A stretch of 12,585 nt of DNA, taken from positions 1-12,585 of the forward strand of contig JAEDNL010000037.1 of NCBI GenBank assembly GCA_016302505.1, read 5' to 3'. The stretch is from Bacilli bacterium. Its GTDB lineage: Bacteria; Bacillota_I; Bacilli_A; RF39; UBA660. The translations under genes were made by a program, and so were the position numbers. Positions 4,751 through 12,214 of the stretch are shown piece by piece; position 1 is the stretch's first letter; each line of letters starts with the position of its first letter. Under the pieces are notes generated by a model. That model did no database searches. It had not been told where the DNA came from and was given only the letters and a program-made list of their open reading frames with translations.

Positions 4751-6618
4751 TATAACACCTCCACTTTTTGAGTTATTTCATATAATTTATTACTAGATAA
4801 ATTATTTAAAGTTATTGTTTGATAATTAGTTAATTCATCTTGGCTTATTATTTCTACATTTACTATATTTTTATTTCCTGGATTATATACTAAGAATTTA
4901 TAAGTAGCAATTGTTCCATCAATAATTATTTGATTACTACTATCTATACTTGATATTGAACTAGAACCATCATCATAATTTATTCTTAGTTTGTTTGCTT
5001 TAGCATTATCATAATCTTTTAAATTAGATGAACTATTATTTAATCTACTTGCTCCTATGCTATTCATAATTGAATTTTGAGGATTATTATCATTTCTCAT
5101 ATTTATTGTATTATAAAAGTTAATATCAACAGTTTCATAGATATTAGTTTCTATCTTTTCATTAGCATTTACTAATTTAGTGTTAGTTTCACTTAATAAT
5201 AATTCGTTAGATATTATTTCGTCATTTAACATATCGTTTGGTATCTCTAAAATTGATATCGTAGTGTTATTATTTACAACTCTATTATACAAGTTTCTTG
5301 AAAATATTACAACCCCATTTTCATTATATAAGTTAACACTATTCGGAACTAAACTGTTTATATCTTCATAATCTAAGCCATTATAATTCAAATTATTAAA
5401 TATTGTCTTTATCAAATATCCAGTATTATCATTTTGAATAAAGAAAGAATATAAATTAAATTGACTTGAAATAAAAGGTATAAAGAAAGATGAATATTCA
5501 TTTATAGTTCCTATATCATCAAAATAAACATTTGTGCCTGATATTAGACCTAGATAAAATCTGTTCCCAACAGACTGGGGTAAATTAAATGATATATAAG
5601 CATTTCTTCCATCATTAAATAAATACATAAAGTTACTAAAACCAGTCGGATATGCTTCGGTATTATAAGTTCTATTTATTAACTCAGCATTATTGCCTAA
5701 TTTATAAATATAAACATTATAATTAGAAGTATTATCTTTTTCATTATATAAGGCTAAATAGATATCGTTTTGATTAAGCATAGTAGCATTTGTTAAATAA
5801 ATATTATCATTTGTTGAGATTATATTGTTATATGTTTTGGTAATTACTAGATTGTTGTCACTATTCTCTATTATATAAGCATTTCTATTGGCTATTACTA
5901 ATGTTTTTAACTTTAAATTATTATTATTATCCCAAGAAGCCCATGTCGTTTCTGCTGGTACACTTAAACCAGTGTTATTATTTAATATATTCCATTCGTT
6001 AGCAACACCAACATTAATCTTAAATTCAACAAGCAACAAGCCAATAGAAGAAACAAATATATAATTGCTTCCTCCGGGCTTCTTTAATACATCTAATATT
6101 GGGTGGCTAGACGATTGTAAACTATTATCTAAGAAATATGCTCTTCTTATATTCACTTGATAATTAATTTCATCAGTAGATTTAACTAAGATGTTATTTA
6201 ACATTATAAATCTTTTTCGTTCGTTGTTATTTTCTATTATACTTTCTACTCCAAAGAATTTACCATCATCTCCAACTTTTAAAATTTCAAATTTTCCAAA
6301 ATCTGCTCCACTAGAATATTTATTAATAAACTGAATCGGCATATAATTTTTATCAAGAATTACTATATATCCTTTGTATCCTTCGTTATCAGTTCTATCT
6401 AAACCATATAACAAATATATATCTAAATCTTCTCCTGAACTATTTTTTCCACGAATAATACCAAGCCCATTGGGTCTAGTAGTATTATTTGCTATATAGG
6501 TATATAAATTATTTGTTATTGTTTTTGTGCTTTCAAATTGAGGAGTATTATCTCCTGTTTCTTGTGTTATCTTTCCAGTCAAAAATGCTAACAATTTCTC
6601 TTTAAAATCATTTGTCAT
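4750..6618 (-). CDS. Large tail protein, candidate receptor-binding or baseplate protein, 622 aa
   Basis: The protein starts MTNDFKEKLLAFLTGKITQ, a helical lead likely to attach to the tail hub. Most of the rest (about 40-530) is beta-rich and unusually full of Asn, Tyr, Ile and Ser, with recurring short strands such as GYIVILD and NVYIYKLG, as in a beta-propeller or stacked beta sheets. The last 80 residues (from about ISSIDSSNQIIIDGTIATYK) look like an immunoglobulin-like sandwich. I chose the ATG at 6618 because AAGGAGGA lies 4 bases before it; a TTG start at 6642 would lie upstream of that ribosome site. Its place after the hub and before the fibre-like genes suggests host recognition (inference). 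No catalytic residues are recognised, so it may bind rather than degrade glycans. Confidence 0.68.
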   Translation of the reverse strand: MTNDFKEKLLAFLTGKITQETGDNTPQFESTKTITNNLYTYIANNTTRPNGLGIIRGKNSSGEDLDIYLLYGLDRTDNEGYKGYIVILDKNYMPIQFINKYSSGADFGKFEILKVGDDGKFFGVESIIENNNERKRFIMLNNILVKSTDEINYQVNIRRAYFLDNSLQSSSHPILDVLKKPGGSNYIFVSSIGLLLVEFKINVGVANEWNILNNNTGLSVPAETTWASWDNNNNLKLKTLVIANRNAYIIENSDNNLVITKTYNNIISTNDNIYLTNATMLNQNDIYLALYNEKDNTSNYNVYIYKLGNNAELINRTYNTEAYPTGFSNFMYLFNDGRNAYISFNLPQSVGNRFYLGLISGTNVYFDDIGTINEYSSFFIPFISSQFNLYSFFIQNDNTGYLIKTIFNNLNYNGLDYEDINSLVPNSVNLYNENGVVIFSRNLYNRVVNNNTTISILEIPNDMLNDEIISNELLLSETNTKLVNANEKIETNIYETVDINFYNTINMRNDNNPQNSIMNSIGASRLNNSSSNLKDYDNAKANKLRINYDDGSSSISSIDSSNQIIIDGTIATYKFLVYNPGNKNIVNVEIISQDELTNYQTITLNNLSSNKLYEITQKVEVL

Positions 6619-6631
6619 AAATTCCTCCTTA

Positions 6632-9568
6632 TTATTCAACAAATGGACTATTTAATACACTATTCAATAAGTTATTTCCTGTTGCTGATGCTTCATTTAT
6701 AGTCATATCTTTAAATATAATATTAGCAGTATTTTCTATATCGATATTTCTTGTAATTGTTTCTCCAACTGATATATTGCCCTTATTTTTATTTCTTTGA
6801 TTATCAAAATAATTTATTTCTTTTTCGGCATTAAAAGAACTTGTTAATTCATAGATAAAGAATACTTTTTGACTAATTTCATCAATCATTATAATCTTAA
6901 TTTGTTTACTCTTTATCATATAATCTTGTGCTAATTCAGGAATAGGACTATCAAAGTACACTATTTGTCCTATATTGTATAAATCTTTTTCTTCAGTAGT
7001 TAAAGTTAATATTACTTCAGGACTACCTTTATATTTGATATAAGATTGACCTACTTTGTCAAGTTCTTTACTAGATAAGATATCATTTCTACTTTCATAT
7101 CTAGCAATAACACCTTTCCTGCCTGTTTGAGCATAAATTCTAGCCACTTCATCATTGTTATATACTACTTGTCTACCTCTTACTAAAGGGGTATAAGTAA
7201 TCGTTATCTGTGTTCCTGCTGGATAAGTAGAACCGTCACTTTCAAACGAACTCTTGCCTGGTGTGTAATAAAATTCAGCGTCTATTCCAGTTTCCTTTTC
7301 ATTATTAGTAGCAAAGGTCTTTTCTGTATTATCGATATATATTGACTTTATTATACCAATGTTATTCTCTGTATTAAATGTTGTTTGATATCCATTTGAT
7401 AATATTACTTCAGTATAATCTATACTAGCATATATCTCATCACTCAATATTACTTGTTTATTTCTATAATCTCTACTTCCATAACTAAATGATAAATCTA
7501 CTACATAATTATCTTCAAAATATTTTTCATTATATTCTAAGTTATCGCCTCGTTCCATTAAAGTAGGGTCATAGAAATCTATTGCGATTGTCTTTTCATC
7601 AATTAACCTTGTAAACCATCTAGAACCTGTTATCTCGGCTATATATTGAAACACATCATAAGCAGTCTTATTCTGGGTAGAATAAGCACCAATTACATCA
7701 TCAGCACCAAATATCTTAATATTACCTAAGATAAAACCATAAGTAGATATTGCATCTATTACCATTTCTATTGCTTCAGTTATAGTCTTATTTGATATAA
7801 CAAAGTCTAAAGTATCACTTTCACTTAAAAAAGTTTTAAAATCTAATATCTGGAAACTACCAAAGTGAGGATATCTAGGGTTAAGTGATATATTCCCACT
7901 GTTTTTTACAATTCCGCAAAATAACAATTTATAATTTTCCCATAAATAAGTTAAATTCATATTAGTTTGCATATTAGCGTCTAAAGAAACATTATTAACA
8001 CCTTTGAAAGTAGATAAGGTATCTACTTCGCCTAAGTCAATTTCAGTAGGTGTTGCTAATTCATAGTAAACTACTACATTGGCACTTTTTAGCCATGTTT
8101 TAAAGTTTGCTAATGAAGTGTTGTGAATTGTGTCGTATATTATAAGTGCTTTTCCAGGACTTAACGTTATTCTTCCATCATACAAATTATTTCTTGCGAT
8201 TTGCAGATAGTAATTTGATAATAAATTAGGTAATTCAGTAGATGTTGCTGGATATTTACAATTATCGACATAATTACCAAAATTTATGTAAGGTTGACTT
8301 TCGGTACCAGATAAAGCCCATGCTTCATTTCCTGTTATATTATATTTACCAACTTTTTTAATTATCTTTGCTCTACCATTTTCAATAACAAGTTCATCTT
8401 TTATATTGTTAGGCAAAGAACATAATTCATTTCCTTGTAAATCAATGTTTAGTATTTTTTCTTGATAAGGTTCAAACGGAATAGAAACAGAGCCTTTTGA
8501 TACCATAAAACTTTGTGCATACTCAAGATTGTTTTGACTATAACTAATAGTCAAACGCATATACTTTGCATTTGCTGGAGAAAGTTGACTTTGATAACCT
8601 AATATTCCAGAAATATAATTTTTGTTTTCATCATACCAAGCACCCCAATTTCCACTAGGAATTTTAGTAATATAATAGTTTGTATTAGGTTTAATTTCAA
8701 TAAAATCACTTGCAATTGAACCACTATTATAAATAGCATTTCCGTTTCTATCATCAACTAAATAACCTTTTAAAACAGTATTAGGATTGAATAAATTCTT
8801 TCCAACATCTTTCACTTGAATTATATCATAAGGTAGATAATCAGTTGCTACTGTGCCTTTTTCTAATTGTGCTATCCATAAATAAGTCCCTGTTGAAACA
8901 GTTACTTCATTACATCTTATTGATTGAACTACTACATCAGAAGTAAATGTCTTTGTAATACCATTATTCCAATTTTCAATAGTTCCATTGCTATTAACAA
9001 CTGCATAGATATTAACAAAAGTATCACTAGATGCTGAAAAGGTATAAGTGCCTGCTTTTAAAGTTAAACCTATAAAATTTGTAGACCCACCATATAAATA
9101 AGATGTAGATAATTTCCCTGATACAGTTAATTTTCCATATTCTTTTGTATAATTAGCATCAATAAGTTTACAGTTATTAGGAATTAAATTTTTCCCTCTA
9201 ACACATTCAATTTCACTTGGATAATCTGGACTAGGGCTTACTGGGTCTGTGCTTGTTATTTGTGTACTCTTGCCATCAATTTGAATTTTATCAAAAGGCT
9301 TTTCGGTATTAGTTTCAAATGTAGGAAATACACCACTTATATTTAACTTTGCATATCTATTAGTTCCATGTTCGAAAGAACCTTGACCTATGATACATCT
9401 AGAATAATCTCTAGGATAATAGAATTTACTTACATAGTCTTTTATATCCTCCCAAGTTTTTGGATAACAATTATTCAATATTGCTGAAGGAGTAGCCAAC
9501 ATTTCTTCTTTGATTACTAATTCTTTATTACTAACTACTTCTTCATCATTTATAAACATCTTAATCAT
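6632..9568 (-). CDS. Tail hub/tip (prophage-tail-like) protein with large carbohydrate-binding-like insertion, 978 aa
   Basis: Residues 1-60 (starting MIKMFINDEEVVSNKELVIK) and 547 onward (KLLFCGIVKNSGNISLNPR, FGSFQILDFKTFLSES) look like two halves of one phage tail hub domain. The C-terminal region about 590-900 has the mixed alpha/beta pattern of baseplate hub proteins. Between them, residues about 61-546 form an insertion with two similar jelly-roll-like units, each with GKNL (125-128 and 256-259), a strand run, and a closing PYDII or PYQEK. A third segment (VVVYYELATPTEIDLGEV, about 498-515) is familiar from Lactobacillus and Streptococcus phage tail proteins (recalled). The insert probably binds host-surface sugars. 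The start follows GGAGGA, which is encoded by the last codons of the tape measure gene. No separate distal tail gene lies between the two. Confidence 0.8.
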   Translation of the reverse strand: MIKMFINDEEVVSNKELVIKEEMLATPSAILNNCYPKTWEDIKDYVSKFYYPRDYSRCIIGQGSFEHGTNRYAKLNISGVFPTFETNTEKPFDKIQIDGKSTQITSTDPVSPSPDYPSEIECVRGKNLIPNNCKLIDANYTKEYGKLTVSGKLSTSYLYGGSTNFIGLTLKAGTYTFSASSDTFVNIYAVVNSNGTIENWNNGITKTFTSDVVVQSIRCNEVTVSTGTYLWIAQLEKGTVATDYLPYDIIQVKDVGKNLFNPNTVLKGYLVDDRNGNAIYNSGSIASDFIEIKPNTNYYITKIPSGNWGAWYDENKNYISGILGYQSQLSPANAKYMRLTISYSQNNLEYAQSFMVSKGSVSIPFEPYQEKILNIDLQGNELCSLPNNIKDELVIENGRAKIIKKVGKYNITGNEAWALSGTESQPYINFGNYVDNCKYPATSTELPNLLSNYYLQIARNNLYDGRITLSPGKALIIYDTIHNTSLANFKTWLKSANVVVYYELATPTEIDLGEVDTLSTFKGVNNVSLDANMQTNMNLTYLWENYKLLFCGIVKNSGNISLNPRYPHFGSFQILDFKTFLSESDTLDFVISNKTITEAIEMVIDAISTYGFILGNIKIFGADDVIGAYSTQNKTAYDVFQYIAEITGSRWFTRLIDEKTIAIDFYDPTLMERGDNLEYNEKYFEDNYVVDLSFSYGSRDYRNKQVILSDEIYASIDYTEVILSNGYQTTFNTENNIGIIKSIYIDNTEKTFATNNEKETGIDAEFYYTPGKSSFESDGSTYPAGTQITITYTPLVRGRQVVYNNDEVARIYAQTGRKGVIARYESRNDILSSKELDKVGQSYIKYKGSPEVILTLTTEEKDLYNIGQIVYFDSPIPELAQDYMIKSKQIKIIMIDEISQKVFFIYELTSSFNAEKEINYFDNQRNKNKGNISVGETITRNIDIENTANIIFKDMTINEASATGNNLLNSVLNSPFVE

Positions 9569-9572
9569 AGAA

Positions 9573-10782
9573 TTATCCTCCTACTCCTCCATAATTATAG
9601 TCATTTTTAGAGCCACCACTAAAAGTCTTAATATCTCTTACCATTTGACCTAGTGGGTCTTGTTCTATATTAACATTATTTACTACATTTATTACTGGAC
9701 TTAAATTAGTGCTTGATGTTCCATATAGACTAGGTGATAAATCAAACATACTATCAAATGTATCTTGTAATTTGGCTTTCTCATTTTCAAAACCTTTTTC
9801 CATACCTTTGACGTTCATAACGCCTATATATTCAAACTCTGTTGACGGTGAGTGGATTCCAAATATACCCTTAATAGAATCTAATACTGATTTACCAAAA
9901 CCTTTAATTTTATCAGTAATCCAACCTGTCACATCTTTTATACCGTTCCATAATCCTTTAATTAGGTTTTTACCTACATCTTTCATCATACTAGGTACTT
10001 TCTTAAAATAATTAAACATAGATGAGATTATTTTAGGTATATAACTTAATAAAGTAGGGACTGATTCTATAATTCCTTGTAATAATCCTGTAATTAACTG
10101 CCAACCTGCTTGTATAAATAATGGTAGATTATTAATCAAAATAGGGATTATTGACAATATCGCTTCTACTATTTGAGGCATTAATGTAGGCAACATTTCT
10201 GCTAGTGTAGTCACTATTTGTACCATACCTTGTAATAACATTTCAATTATAGTAGGTAAAGCACCTAATAAAACGGTCATTATTTGAGGTATAGCACCAA
10301 TTAAACCTTGAATCAATAATATTGCTCCGTTGATAACTGTAGGTAATAGATTTTGTAATAATGTAGGGATTTGAGGCATTATTCCATTAATTAAACCTAC
10401 AATACCATTTACAATATCAGGAGCCATTGCAATTACTGCTTTTGATATATTTGTGCCTGCAGTAGTAAATGTCTTTATTACTTCTTCTATTCCACCTGTC
10501 CCTGATAAAAAGTTAGTAAATGCAGCCTTTGCACTTGCAATACTTCCTGTAATGGTATCGTTTGCTTCTTTTGCAGTAGTTCCGGTAATACCTAATCCTT
10601 TACTTACATCACCTAAACCACCGTTTAACTCATCAACACCACCTTGTATAACGTGGATTGCATTATATACATCATTTAGATTTTTTATATCGTATTTTAT
10701 TCCTGTAATTTTTGAAGCGTCACTTAATAAACGCTGCATTTCTTCTTTAGTTCCACCATAACCTAATTTTAGATTATCTAAC
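9573..10782 (-). CDS. Tail tape measure protein, exon 2 (residues 161-563 of the spliced protein)
   Basis: This is the larger part of the tape measure protein, which sets tail length and is threaded through the tail tube. Exon 2 begins at 10782 with the third base of a split ATG and continues LDNLKLGYGGTKEEMQRLLS, the conserved motif that follows QNYTM in many tape measure proteins (recalled). A long hydrophobic helical stretch with regular prolines follows (NGIVGLINGIMPQIPTLLQN and onward, about 260-430). Then come the GIHSPS motif and a Gly/Asn-rich end. An annotation that begins at the Met of MQRLLSD (10739) would cut off 15 residues. Without splicing, ribosomes would not reach this exon in frame. 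Total spliced length is 563 residues, short for the family, implying a short tail. Confidence 0.88.
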
Positions 10783-10837
10783 CATTTCTACCCCTAGTTT
10801 CCTAGTACTTTAACACTTATTTAAAAGTGGGATTAGA

Positions 10838-11320
10838 CTATATCTTTATCTCAAATTTCCAATCTTTTTTATTTCCTTTTTTATAATATCTTCCATATTC
10901 AATTTGGCTTTTATCACATTTAAAATATTTTGCTGTTTCATTTCTTGAATTAAATATTAATTTTTCACCATTTAAATTAGTAGCAATAATTTTTTTCTTT
11001 CTATTTTCTATTCTTTCTTTATAACCATACGCATAACAATTTTCACTAATTGTTACCCATCTAATATTTTCAAGTCTATTATCATCTTTTATTCCATTTA
11101 TATGGTCGACTTGTATTTTATTTTTTTCTTGTTTTAAAAATGTTATTGCCATTAATCTATGTATATATTTAGGTACTGTCTTTCTTCCTAATTGGACTTG
11201 TAAATATCCATTTTCTTTTTTATAAGTTTTCAATATTCTACCAGTTTTATCATTTCTAACATTTCCTAAATTACTAATTGAATAATTTTCATAACCTGTA
11301 ATTTTTTTGTAATATTCCAT
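10838..11320 (-). CDS. Intron-encoded HNH homing endonuclease (NUMOD4-HNH), 160 aa
   Basis: The enzyme cuts intron-free copies of its target gene so that repair copies the intron. Residues 1-46 (YKKITGYENYSISNLGNVRN) match the NUMOD4 domain. Residues about 52-90 hold the HNH core: His54-Arg55, Asp72-His73 (VDHINGIKDDN), Asn81 and Asn85 (LENIRWVT). The C-terminal part (ATNLNGEKLIFNSRNETAKY and onward) resembles a NUMOD1-type DNA-binding module. The family is very common in group I introns of Bacillota phages. AGGAGG precedes the start, and a separate promoter lies at 11338-11366. Its TAG stop (10840-10838) falls inside P7 of the intron, so protein and ribozyme share sequence at this end. No frame break or missing catalytic residue is visible, so it looks functional. 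Confidence 0.93.
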   Translation of the reverse strand: MEYYKKITGYENYSISNLGNVRNDKTGRILKTYKKENGYLQVQLGRKTVPKYIHRLMAITFLKQEKNKIQVDHINGIKDDNRLENIRWVTISENCYAYGYKERIENRKKKIIATNLNGEKLIFNSRNETAKYFKCDKSQIEYGRYYKKGNKKDWKFEIKI

Positions 11321-11337
11321 AATTACCTCCTAAAATA

Positions 11338-11366
11338 ATTATAACATATAAACAAAATTATTGCAA
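11338..11366 (-). promoter_or_regulatory. Promoter inside the intron for the HNH gene
   Basis: On the minus strand TTGCAA (11366-11361) and a perfect TATAAT (11343-11338) are 17 bases apart, with TG just before the -10 extending it. The expected transcript would begin just before the AGGAGG of the endonuclease gene. It gives the endonuclease expression independent of the late tail operon. Confidence 0.72.
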
Positions 11367-11624
11367 GTTAGATATTATATATTTGAGATAGTATGCACTT
11401 CCAATATCGTATCAATAGATATTGTACTGAGTAACGAACTCATAGTCGTTTGACCTTCCTATTTCTAGGCTTGGCACTGGATAACCATATCTTTTAGACT
11501 TAGGCTTCCCCAGTTAGCAAGATTATCTCAATAAGTCATTTCCTACTTATATTTTAATCTCACACCCTTGATAAGGTTCACATACACTTACTTAATTATC
11601 ACTAATTAAGCAGACATTAATTTT

Positions 11625-12106
11625 ATCGTATAATTTTGCTTAGCGAAACCTTGATATGCGTTTTGTATTGCTTCAATATTTGTACCCATTTTATTGGCGT
11701 TATCTGCCATATCTTTAACTGCCATATCGGCGTATTGGGCTGCTTTTACAGTGTCACCACCTACTGATTGCAATAAACTAGCACTAAACGAAGTAACTTG
11801 TTCCATATATTGATTAGCACTTAATCCTGCAGTTTCGTAGGCTTTTTTTGAGTTAGCAATTATTTGGTCTGCACTATCTTTAAATAATGTTTCAACGCCA
11901 CCTACTAACTGTTCCGTATCGGCATAGTTTTTTACTGACGCTGCAACCATACCACTTAATGCAGTAGCCCCAACTGCTGCTGCTGCTCCTAAACCTGTAG
12001 CAATTCCTCCTGCAATTCCTTTAACTTTACTCGCTAAACCTTTAGTATCTTTTTCTATATCATTGGTATTGCCTTTAAAGTTAAATATTACATCACCACC
12101 GGTCAT
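11625..12106 (-). CDS. Tail tape measure protein, exon 1 (residues 1-160)
   Basis: The exon starts MTGGDVIFNFKGNTNDIEKD after GGAGGTGA and ends in the codons for QNYT plus the first two bases (AT) of the split ATG. An alanine/glycine-rich hydrophobic stretch (about residues 27-56, VKGIAGGIATGLGAAAAVGA) is followed by helices with SVKNYADTEQLVGGVETLF and NAYQGFAKQNYT, both typical of siphovirus tape measure N-termini (recalled). Without splicing the frame continues only 6 residues (IKLMSA) into the intron and stops at 11606. The first 160 residues join exon 2 to give 563 residues. It follows the tail structural gene after a 108-base gap with two hairpins. Confidence 0.88.
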
Positions 12107-12145
12107 ATCATCACCTCCATATTAATTTAAAATCTTTTTTTACGG

Positions 12146-12187
12146 TCATCTTTGTAGGATTTGCACCTACTAAAACTATTAAGATGA
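12146..12187 (-). other. tRNA-minihelix-like RNA fold before the tape measure gene
   Basis: On the minus strand TCATCTT (12187-12181) pairs perfectly with AAGATGA (12152-12146). Inside, GTAGG (12170-12166) pairs with CCTAC (12158-12154) around the 7-base loop TGCAAAT. The inner arm looks like a tRNA T-arm (consensus loop TTCRANY) with one change at the second loop base, stacked on an acceptor-like stem; the bases CCG follow where CCA would be. There are no D or anticodon arms, so it is not a working tRNA. It may be a processing or translational control element, or chance. Confidence 0.4.
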
Positions 12188-12190
12188 TAA

Positions 12191-12210
12191 AGAGTGAAAT
12201 AAATCACTCT
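12191..12210 (-). terminator. Hairpin after the tail structural gene, weak or partial terminator
   Basis: AGAGTGA (12210-12204) and TCACTCT (12197-12191) form a perfect 7-bp stem with a 6-base loop, 4 bases after the stop codon. The following run (TTATCATCTT) is short of Ts, so it may slow or partly stop transcription, or protect the mRNA 3' end, and lower tape measure expression relative to the gene before it. Confidence 0.5.
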
Positions 12211-12214
12211 ATAA

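Larger units (their letters stand above)
10783..11624 (-). mobile_element. Group I (IA-like) self-splicing intron in the tape measure gene, 842 bases
   Basis: The exons join as ACG-AT|G-TTA-GAT and restore T-M-L-D. The upstream exon ends in U and the intron ends in G, as group I splicing requires. Core elements on the minus strand: P2 hairpin (11550-11531, ATAAGT/ACTTAT); P5 ACTGG (11514-11510) with CCAGT (11480-11476) in a setting similar to T4 td; hairpin CCTA-GAAA-TAGG (11469-11458); P7 GACTAT (11447-11442) with ATAGTC (10841-10836); CTAG-GAAA-CTAG hairpin (10805-10794) near the 3' end. Exon bases next to the 5' site can form only a broken P1. An HNH endonuclease gene lies between the two P7 strands. 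Boundaries are inferred from reading frame and core motifs, not from RNA. Confidence 0.9.

Noticed and set aside
10453..10761. 102-codon plus-strand frame
   Set aside because: It mirrors the tape measure exon, which has a regular amino-acid pattern and a recognisable motif. It also crosses the inferred exon/intron edge region without any start signal.
11606..12106. Reading the first tape measure part as a complete 166-residue protein
   Set aside because: The last six residues (IKLMSA) are read from the intron, and the conserved motif continues at 10782 after splicing.
12146..12187. Calling the fold a complete tRNA
   Set aside because: There is no D arm, anticodon arm or CCA end, and the loop lacks the second T of the T-loop consensus.
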